Positions 52,091 through 62,900 of a stretch of 64,000 nt of DNA are shown here, piece by piece (the first letter of the stretch is position 1; each line of letters opens with the position of its first letter). The stretch lies in assembly GCF_051014685.1 (NCBI RefSeq), contig NW_027478461.1, positions 62,001 to 126,000 of the forward strand, given 5' to 3'. The translations under genes and the position numbers were made by a program. This stretch comes from Ptiloglossa arizonensis (lineage: Eukaryota; Arthropoda; Insecta; Hymenoptera; Colletidae). Below the pieces are notes generated by a model. It ran no database searches and had not been told where the DNA came from. It saw nothing but the letters and a program-made list of their open reading frames with translations.

Positions 52091-53506
52091 GAAAAGTACA
52101 TATACCATTGTAATCAGGCGAGTTTCTACTTTCAGATGCAACAGGAATTTCTCGAGATCGTCAATCCGTTCGCGAGATATGGGAGTTTGAAGTTAAGGAA
52201 TGGTTGAGAAACCATTGAAATTTTCGCAAGTCTGATACTCGAAACCAATAACTACAAAGGCCTAGGAGAAAAATACACAAACCGTTGTAATCGGGCGACT
52301 TTCTACTTTCACATGCAACAGGAATTTCTCGAGTTCGTCAATCCGTTCGCGGGATATGGGAGTTCGAAGTTAAGGAATGGTTGAGAAACCATCAAAATTT
52401 TCGCTGTTCTGATACTCGAAACCAATAACTGGAATGGCCTAGGGGAAAAGTGCACATACCATTGTAATCGGGCGAGTTTCTACTTTCAGATGCAGCAGGA
52501 ATTTCTCGAGTTCGTCAATGCGTACGCGAGAAATGGGAGTTTGAAATTAAGGAATGGTTGAGAAATCATCAAAATTTTCGCAAGTCTGATACTCGAATCG
52601 AGTAACCACTATGGCCTAGGGCAAAAATACACATACCGTTGTAATCGGGCGAGATACTGCATTCAGATGCAATAGGAAATTCTCGAGTTCGTCAATCCGT
52701 TCGCGAGATATGGAAGTTTGAAGTTAAGGAATGCTTGAGAAACCATCAAAATTTTCGCTGGTCTGATACTCGAAACCAACAACTGGAATGGCCTAGGAGA
52801 AAAGTACATATACCATTGTAATCAGGCGAGTTTCTACTTTCAGATGCAACAGGAATTTCTCGAGATCGTCAATCCGTTCGCGAGATATGGGAGTTTGAAG
52901 TTAAGGAATGGTTGAGAAACCATTGAAATTTTCGCAAGTCTGATACTCGAAACCAATAACTACAAAGGCCTAGGAGAAAAATACACAAACCGTTGTAATC
53001 GGGCGACTTTCTACTTTCACATGCAACAGGAATTTCTCGAGTTCGTCAATCCGTTCGCGGGATATGGGAGTTCGAAGTTAAGGAATGGTTGAGAAACCAT
53101 CAAAATTTTCGCTGTTCTGATACTCGAAACCAATAACTGGAATGGCCTAGGGGAAAAGTGCACATACCATTGTAATCGGGCGAGTTTCTACTTTCAGATG
53201 CAACAGGAATTTCTCGAGTTCGTCAATGCGTACGCGAGAAATGGGAGTTTGAAATTAAGGAATGGTTGAGAAATCATCAAAATTTTCGCAAGTCTGATAC
53301 TCGAATCGAGTAACCACTATGGCCTAGGGCAAAAATACACATACCGTTGTAATCGGGCGAGATTCTGCATTCAGATGCAATAGGAAATTCTCGAGTTCGT
53401 CAATCCGTTCGCGAGATATGGAAGTTTGAAGTTAAGGAATGCTTGAGAAACCATCAAAATTTTCGCTGGTCTGATACTCGAAACCAACAACTGGAATGGC
53501 CTAGGA
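52091..53506 (+). repeat. Tandem 4-unit duplication (708 bp)
   Basis: Positions 52,091-52,798 are repeated directly at 52,799-53,506. Both copies have GTACATATACC, CTCGAGATCGTC, GCGTACGCGAG and CTCGAATCGAGTAACCAC. I saw two differences: CAGCAGG against CAACAGG, near 52,495 and 53,203, and GAGATACTGC against GAGATTCTGC, near 52,653 and 53,361. The junction lies in GAAAA shared by two different unit variants. Confidence 0.9.
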
Positions 53507-54078
53507 GAAAAATACACATACCTTTGTAATCGGGCGACTTTCTACTTTCACATGCAACAGGAATTTCTCGAGTTCGTCAATCCGTTCGCGAGAAATGGAA
53601 GTTTGAAGTTAAGGAATGGTTGAGAAACCATCAAAATTTTCGCTGGTCTGATACTCGAAACCAATAACTGGAATGGCCTAGGGGAAAAATACACATACCA
53701 TTGTAATCGGGCGGGATTCTACTTTCGCATGCAACTGGAATTTCTCGAGTTCGTCAATGCGTTCGCGAGATATGGCAGTTTGAAGTTAAGGAATGGTTGA
53801 GAAATCATCAAAATTTTCGCAAGTCTGATACTCGAATCGAGTAACCACTATGGCCTAGGGCAAAAATACACATACCGTTGTAATCGGGCGAGTATCTGCT
53901 TTCAGATGCAATAGGAAATTCTCGAGTTCGTCAATCCGTTCGCGAGATATGGAAGTTTGAAGTTAAGGAATACATGAGAAACCATCAAGATTTTCGCTGG
54001 TCTGATACTCGAAACCAACAACTACTATGGCCTAGGGCAAAAATACACATACCTTTGTAATCGGGCGAGTTTCTGCAT

Positions 54079-57000
54079 TCAGATGCAATAGGAAATTCTC
54101 GAGTTCGTCAATCCGTTCGCGAGACATGGATGTTTGAAGTTGAGGAATGCTTGAGGAACCATCAAAATTTTCGCGGGTCTGATACTCGAAACCAACAACT
54201 GGAATGGCCTAGTAGATAAATACACATACCGTTGTAATCGGGCGACTTTCTACTTTCACATGCAACAGGAATTTCTCGAGTTCGTCAATCCGTTCGCGGG
54301 ATATGGGAGTTTGAAGTTAAGGAACGGTTGAGGAACCATCAGAATTTTCACTGGTCTGATACTCGAAACCAATAACTGGAATGGCCTAGGGGAAAAGTAC
54401 ACATACCATTGTAATCAGGCGAGTTTCTACTTTCAGATGCAACAGGAATTTCTCGAGTTCGTCAATGCGTTCGCGAGAAATGGGAGTTTGAAATTAAGGA
54501 ATGGTTGAGAAACCATCAAAATTTTCGCCAGTCTGATACCCGAAACCAACAACTGGAATGGCCTAGGAGAAAAATACACATACCGTTGTAATCGGGCGAG
54601 TTTCTACTTTCACATGCAACAGGAATTTCTCGAGTTCGTCAATGCGTTCGCGAGATATGGGAGTTTGAAGTTCAGGAATGGTTGAGAAATCATCCAAATG
54701 TTCGCAAGTCTGATACTCGAATCCAATAACTACCATGGCCTTGAGCAAAAATACACATACCGTTGTAATCGGGCGAGTTTCTGCTTTCAGATGCAATAGG
54801 AAATTCTCGAGTTCGTCAATCCGTTCGCGAGATATGGAAGTTTGAAGTTAAGGAATGCTTGAGAAACCATCAAAATTTTCGCTGGTCTGATACTCGAAAC
54901 CAACAACTGGAATGGCCTAGAGGAGAAGTACACACACCGTTGTAATCGAGCGAGTTTCTGCTTTCCGATGCAATAGGATATTCTCGAGTTCGTCAACCCG
55001 TTCGCGAGATATGGAAGTGAGAAGATAAGGAATGGTTGAGAAACCGTCAAAATTTACGCAAGTCTGATACTCGAAACCAATAACTACAAAGGCCTAGAAG
55101 AAAAATACACATACCGTTGTAATCGGGCGACTTTCTACTTTCAGATGCAACAGGAATATCTCGAGTTCGTCAATCCGTTCGCGGGACATGGGAGTTTGAA
55201 GTTAAGGAATGGTTGAGGAACCATCAAAATTTTCGCTGGTCTGTTACTCGAAACCAATAACTGGAATGGCCTAGGGGAAAAGTACACATACCATTGTAAC
55301 CAGGCGAGTTTCTACTTTCAGATGCAACAGGAATCTCTCGAGTTCGTCAATCCGTTCGCGAGAAATGGGAGTTTGAAGTTAAGGAATGGTTGAGAAACCA
55401 TCAAAATTTTCGCAAGTCTGATACTCGAAACCAATAACTACAAATGCCTAGGGGAAAATTACACATACCATTGTAATCGGGCGAGATTCTACTTTCACAT
55501 GCAACAGGAATTTCTCGAGTTCGACAATCCGTTCGCGAGATATGGAAATTTGAAGTTAAGGAATACATGAGAAACCATCAAAATTTTCGCTGGTCTGATA
55601 CTCGAAACCAACAACTACAATGGCCTAGGGAAAAAATACACATATCTTTGTAAACGGGCGAGTTTCTACTTTCAGATGCAACAGGAATTTCTCGAGTTCG
55701 TCAATCCGTTCGCGAGATATGGGAGTTTGAAGTTAAGGAATGGTTGAGAAACCATCAAAATTTTCGCAAGTCTGATACTCGAAACCAATAACTACAAATG
55801 CCTAGGGGAAAATTACACATACCATTGTAATCGGGCGAGATTCTACTTTCACATGCAACAGGAATTTCTCGAGTTCGTCAATGCGTTCGCGAGATATGGC
55901 AGTTTGAAGTTAAGGAATGGTTGAGGAATCATCAAAATTTTCGCAAGTCTGATACTCGAATCCAATAACTACTATGGCCTAGGGCAAAAATACACATACC
56001 GTTGTAATCGGGCGAGATTCTGCTTTCAGATGCAACAGGAAATTCTCGAGTTCGACAATCCGTTCGCGAGATATGGAAATTTGAAGTTAAGGAATACATG
56101 AGAAACCATCAAAATTTTCGCTGGTCTGATACTCGAAACCAACAACTACTATGGCCTAGGGCAAAAATACACATACCGTTGTAATCGGGCGAGTTTCTGC
56201 ATTCAGATGCAATAGGAAATTCTCGAGTTCGTCAATCCGTTCGCGAGATATGGAAGTTTGAAGTTAAGGAATGCTTGTGAAACCATCAAAATTTTCGCTG
56301 GTCTGATACTCGAAACCAACAACTGGAATGGACTAGTAGAAAAATACACATACCGTTGTAATCGGGCGACTTTCTACTTTCACATGCAACAGGAATTTCT
56401 CGAGTTCGTCAATCCGTTCGCGAGAAATGGGAGTTTGAAGTTAAGGAATGGTTGAGAAACCATCAAAATTTTCGCTGGTCTGATACTCGAAACCAATAAC
56501 TGGAGTGGCCTAGGGGAAAAGTACACATACCATTGTAATCAGGCGAGTTTCTACTTTCAGATGCAACAGGAATTTCTCGAGTTCGTCAATCCGTTCGCGA
56601 GAAATGGGAGTTTGAAGTTAAGGAATGGTTGAGAAACCATCAAAATTTTCGCAAGTCTGATACCCGAAACCAATAACTACAATGGCCTAGGGGAAAAATA
56701 CACATATCTTTGTAATCGGGCTAGTTTCTACTTTCAGATGCAACATGAATTTCTCGAGTTCGTCAATCCGTTCGCGAGATATGGGAGTTTGAAGTTAAGG
56801 AATGGTTGAGAAACCATTGAAATTTTCGCTGGTCTGATACTCGAAACCAATAACTGGAACGGCCTAGGGGAAAAGTACACATATCTTTGTAATCGGGCGA
56901 GTCTCTACTTTCAGATGCAACAGGAATTTCTCGAGTTCGTCAATCCGTTCGCGGGATATGGGAGTTTGAAGTTAAGGAATGGTTGAGAAACCATCAAAAT

Positions 57001-60000
57001 TTTCGCTGGTCTGATACTCGAAACCAACAACTGGAATGGACTAGGAGAAATATACACATACCGTTGTAATCGGGCGACTTTCCACTTTCACATGCAACAG
57101 GAATTTCTCGAGTTCGTCAATCCGTTCGCGAGAAATGGGAGTTTGAAGTTAAGGAATGGTTGAGAATCCATCAAAATTTTCGCAAGTCTGATACCCGAAA
57201 CCAATAACTACTATGGCCTAGGGCAAAAATACACATACCGTTGGAATCGGGCGAGTTTCTGCTTACAGATGCAATAGGAAATTCTCGAGTACGTCAATCC
57301 GTTCGCGAGATATGGAAGTTTGAAGTTAAGGAATACATGAGAAACCATCAAAATTTTCGCTGGTCTGATCCTCGAAACCAACAACTACTATGGCCTAGGG
57401 CAAAAATACACATACCGTTGTAATCGGGCGAGTTTCTGCATTCAGATGCAATAGCAAATTCTCGAGTTCGTCAATGCGTTCGCGAGATATGGAAGTTTGA
57501 AGTTAAGGAATGCTTGAGAAACCATCAAAATTTTCGCTGTTCTGATACTCGAAACCAATAACTGCAAAGGCCTAGGAGAAAAATACACATACCGTTGTAA
57601 TCGGGCGACTTTCTACTTTCACATGCAACAGGAATTTCTCGAGTTCGTCAATCCGTTCGCGGGATATGGGAGTTTGAAGTTAAGGAATGGTTGAGAAACC
57701 ATCAAAATTTTCGCTGGTCTGATACTCGAAACCAATAACTGGAATGGCCTAGGGGAAAAGTACACATACCATTGTAATCGGGCGAGTTTCTACTTTCAGA
57801 TGCAACAGGAATTTCTCGAGTTCGTCAATCCGTTCGCGAGAAATGGGAGTTTGAAGTTAAGGAATCGTTGAGAAACCATCAAAATTTTCGCAAGTCTGAT
57901 ACCCGAAACCAATAACTACAATGGCCTAGGGGAAAAATACACATATCTTTGTAAACGGGCGAGTTTCTACTTTCAGATGCAACAGGAATTTCTCGAGTTC
58001 GTCATTCCGTTCGCGAGATATAGCAGTTTGAAGTTAAGGAATGGTTGAGAAACCATCAAAATTTTCGCAAGTCTGATACCCGAAACCGATAACTACAATG
58101 GCCTAGGGGAAAAATACACATATCTTTGTAATCGGGCGAGTCTCTACTTTCAGATGCAACAGGAATTTCTCGAGTTCGTCAATCCGTTCGGGAGATATGG
58201 GAGTTTGAAGTTAAGGAATGGTTGAGAAACCATCAAAATTTTCGCAAGTCTGATACTCGAAACCAATAACAACATATGCCTAGGGGAAAATTACACATAC
58301 CATTGTAATCGGGCGAGATTCTACTTTCACATGCAACAGGAATTTCTCGAGTTCGTCAATGCGTTCGCGAGATATAGCAGTTTGAAGTTAAGGAATGGTT
58401 GAGAAATCATCAAAATTTTCGCAAGTCTGATACTCGAATCCAATAACTACTATGGCCTAGGGCAAAAATACACATACCGTTGTAATCGGGCGAGTTTCTG
58501 CTTTCAGATGCAATAGCAAATTCTCGAGTTCGTCAATGCGTTCGCGAGATATGGAAGTTTGAAGTTAAGGAATGCTTGAGAAACCATCATAATTTTCGCT
58601 GGTCTGATATTCGAAACCAATAACTACAATGGCCTAGGGGAAAAACACACATATCTTTGTAATCGGGCGAGTTTCTACTTTCAGATGCAACAGGAATTTC
58701 TCGAGTTCGTCATTCCGTTCGCGAGATATGGGAGTTTGAAGTTAAGGAATGGTTGAGAAACCATCAAAATTTTCGCAAGTCTGATACTCGAAACCAATAA
58801 CTACAAATGCCTAGGAGAAAAATACACATGCCATTGTAATCGGGCGAGATTCTACTTTCACATGCAACTGGAATTTCTCGAGTTCGTCAATGCGTTCGCG
58901 AGATATGGCAGTTTGAAGTTAAGGAATGGTTGAGAAATCATCAAAATTTTCGCAAGTCTGATACTCGAATCGAGTAACTACTATGGCCTAGGGCAAAAAT
59001 ACACATACCGTTGTAATCGGGCGAGTTTCTGCTTTCAGATGCAATAGGAAATTCTCGAGTTCGTCAATCCGTTCGCGAGACATGGATGTTTGAAGTTGAG
59101 GAATGCTTGAGGAACCATCAAAATTTTCGCGGGTCTGATACTCGAAACCAACAACTGGAATGGCCTAGTAGATAAATACACATACCGTTGTAATCGGGCG
59201 ACTTTCTACTTTCACATGCAACAGGAATTTCTCGAGTTCGTCAATCCGTTCGCGGGATATGGGAGTTTGAAGTTAAGGAACGGTTGAGGAACCATCAGAA
59301 TTTTCACTGGTCTGATACTCGAAACCAATAACTGGAATGGCCTAGGGGAAAAGTACACATACCATTGTAATCAGGCGAGTTTCTACTTTCAGATGCAACA
59401 GGAATTTCTCGAGTTCGTCAATGCGTTCGCGAGAAATGGGAGTTTGAAATTAAGGAATGGTTGAGAAACCATCAAAATTTTCGCCAGTCTGATACCCGAA
59501 ACCAACAACTGGAATGGCCTAGGAGAAAAATACACATACCGTTGTAATCGGGCGAGTTTCTACTTTCACATGCAACAGGAATTTCTCGAGTTCGTCAATG
59601 CGTTCGCGAGATATGGGAGTTTGAAGTTCAGGAATGGTTGAGAAATCATCCAAATGTTCGCAAGTCTGATACTCGAATCCAATAACTACCATGGCCTTGA
59701 GCAAAAATACACATACCGTTGTAATCGGGCGAGTTTCTGCTTTCAGATGCAATAGGAAATTCTCGAGTTCGTCAATCCGTTCGCGAGATATGGAAGTTTG
59801 AAGTTAAGGAATGCTTGAGAAACCATCAAAATTTTCGCTGGTCTGATACTCGAAACCAACAACTGGAATGGCCTAGAGGAGAAGTACACACACCGTTGTA
59901 ATCGAGCGAGTTTCTGCTTTCCGATGCAATAGGATATTCTCGAGTTCGTCAACCCGTTCGCGAGATATGGAAGTGAGAAGATAAGGAATGGTTGAGAAAC

Positions 60001-62900
60001 CGTCAAAATTTACGCAAGTCTGATACTCGAAACCAATAACTACAAAGGCCTAGAAGAAAAATACACATACCGTTGTAATCGGGCGACTTTCTACTTTCAG
60101 ATGCAACAGGAATATCTCGAGTTCGTCAATCCGTTCGCGGGACATGGGAGTTTGAAGTTAAGGAATGGTTGAGGAACCATCAAAATTTTCGCTGGTCTGT
60201 TACTCGAAACCAATAACTGGAATGGCCTAGGGGAAAAGTACACATACCATTGTAACCAGGCGAGTTTCTACTTTCAGATGCAACAGGAATCTCTCGAGTT
60301 CGTCAATCCGTTCGCGAGAAATGGGAGTTTGAAGTTAAGGAATGGTTGAGAAACCATCAAAATTTTCGCAAGTCTGATACTCGAAACCAATAACTACAAA
60401 TGCCTAGGGGAAAATTACACATACCATTGTAATCGGGCGAGATTCTACTTTCACATGCAACAGGAATTTCTCGAGTTCGACAATCCGTTCGCGAGATATG
60501 GAAATTTGAAGTTAAGGAATACATGAGAAACCATCAAAATTTTCGCTGGTCTGATACTCGAAACCAACAACTACAATGGCCTAGGGAAAAAATACACATA
60601 TCTTTGTAAACGGGCGAGTTTCTACTTTCAGATGCAACAGGAATTTCTCGAGTTCGTCAATCCGTTCGCGAGATATGGGAGTTTGAAGTTAAGGAATGGT
60701 TGAGAAACCATCAAAATTTTCGCAAGTCTGATACTCGAAACCAATAACTACAAATGCCTAGGGGAAAATTACACATACCATTGTAATCGGGCGAGATTCT
60801 ACTTTCACATGCAACAGGAATTTCTCGAGTTCGTCAATGCGTTCGCGAGATATGGCAGTTTGAAGTTAAGGAATGGTTGAGGAATCATCAAAATTTTCGC
60901 AAGTCTGATACTCGAATCCAATAACTACTATGGCCTAGGGCAAAAATACACATACCGTTGTAATCGGGCGAGATTCTGCTTTTAGATGCAACAGGAAATT
61001 CTCGAGTTCGACAATCCGTTCGCGAGATATGGAAATTTGAAGTTAAGGAATACATGAGAAACCATCAAAATTTTCGCTGGTCTGATACTCGAAACCAACA
61101 ACTACTATGGCCTAGGGCAAAAATACACATACCGTTGTAATCGGGCGAGTTTCTGCATTCAGATGCAATAGGAAATTCTCGAGTTCGTCAATCCGTTCGC
61201 GAGATATGGAAGTTTGAAGTTAAGGAATGCTTGTGAAACCATCAAAATTTTCGCTGGTCTGATACTCGAAACCAACAACTGGAATGGACTAGTAGAAAAA
61301 TACACATACCGTTGTAATCGGGCGACTTTCTACTTTCACATGCAACAGGAATTTCTCGAGTTCGTCAATCCGTTCGCGAGAAATGGGAGTTTGAAGTTAA
61401 GGAATGGTTGAGAAACCATCAAAATTTTCGCTGGTCTGATACTCGAAACCAATAACTGGAGTGGCCTAGGGGAAAAGTACACATACCATTGTAATCAGGC
61501 GAGTTTCTACTTTCAGATGCAACAGGAATTTCTCGAGTTCGTCAATCCGTTCGCGAGAAATGGGAGTTTGAAGTTAAGGAATGGTTGAGAAACCATCAAA
61601 ATTTTCGCAAGTCTGATACCCGAAACCAATAACTACAATGGCCTAGGGGAAAAATACACATATCTTTGTAATCGGGCTAGTTTCTACTTTCAGATGCAAC
61701 ATGAATTTCTCGAGTTCGTCAATCCGTTCGCGAGATATGGGAGTTTGAAGTTAAGGAATGGTTGAGAAACCATTGAAATTTTCGCTGGTCTGATACTCGA
61801 AACCAATAACTGGAACGGCCTAGGGGAAAAGTACACATATCTTTGTAATCGGGCGAGTCTCTACTTTCAGATGCAACAGGAATTTCTCGAGTTCGTCAAT
61901 CCGTTCGCGGGATATGGGAGTTTGAAGTTAAGGAATGGTTGAGAAACCATCAAAATTTTCGCTGGTCTGATACTCGAAACCAACAACTGGAATGGACTAG
62001 GAGAAATATACACATACCGTTGTAATCGGGCGACTTTCCACTTTCACATGCAACAGGAATTTCTCGAGTTCGTCAATCCGTTCGCGAGAAATGGGAGTTT
62101 GAAGTTAAGGAATGGTTGAGAATCCATCAAAATTTTCGCAAGTCTGATACCCGAAACCAATAACTACTATGGCCTAGGGCAAAAATACACATACCGTTGT
62201 AATCGGGCGAGTTTCTGCTTACAGATGCAATAGGAAATTCTCGAGTACGTCAATCCGTTCGCGAGATATGGAAGTTTGAAGTTAAGGAATACATGAGAAA
62301 CCATCAAAATTTTCGCTGGTCTGATCCTCGAAACCAACAACTACTATGGCCTAGGGCAAAAATACACATACCGTTGTAATCGGGCGAGTTTCTGCATTCA
62401 GATGCAATAGCAAATTCTCGAGTTCGTCAATGCGTTCGCGAGATATGGAAGTTTGAAGTTAAGGAATGCTTGAGAAACCATCAAAATTTTCGCTGTTCTG
62501 ATACTCGAAACCAATAACTACAAAGGCCTAGGAGAAAAATACACATACCGTTGTAATCGGGCGACTTTCCACTTTCACATGCAACAGGAATTTCTCGAGT
62601 TCGTCAATCCGTTCGCGGGATATGGGAGTTTGAAGTTAAGGAATGGTTGAGAAACCATCAAAATTTTCGCTGGTCTGATACTCGAAACCAATAACTGGAA
62701 TGGCCTAGGGGAAAAGTACACATACCATTGTAATCGGGCGAGTTTCTACTTTCAGATGCAACAGGAATTTCTCGAGTTCGTCAATCCGTTCGCGAGAAAT
62801 GGGAGTTTGAAGTTAAGGAATCGTTGAGAAACCATCAAAATTTTCGCAAGTCTGATACCCGAAACCAATAACTACAATGGCCTAGGGGAAAAATACACAT
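54079..62900 (+). repeat. 28-unit duplication (54,079-57,944 and 59,035-62,900)
   Basis: About 3.87 kb is repeated at an offset of exactly 4,956 (28 units). I noted only about four differences: 56,031/60,982 region (CTTTCAG against CTTTTAG), 57,243 (GTTGGAATC against GTTGTAATC), 57,555 region (ACTGCAAAGG against ACTACAAAGG) and 57,623 region (TTCTACT against TTCCACT). Positions 57,945-59,034 and 62,901-63,990 occupy corresponding places but do not match well. One of them was therefore replaced or expanded later. Confidence 0.92.
57236..57252 (+). other. Second GTTGGAATCGGG form of the CENP-B-like segment
   Basis: Identical to the 17-mer at 6,770-6,786. Because the duplicate 4,956 bases downstream has T in place of the second G of GG, this is a private change of one copy, not an inherited family trait. 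Confidence 0.4.
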
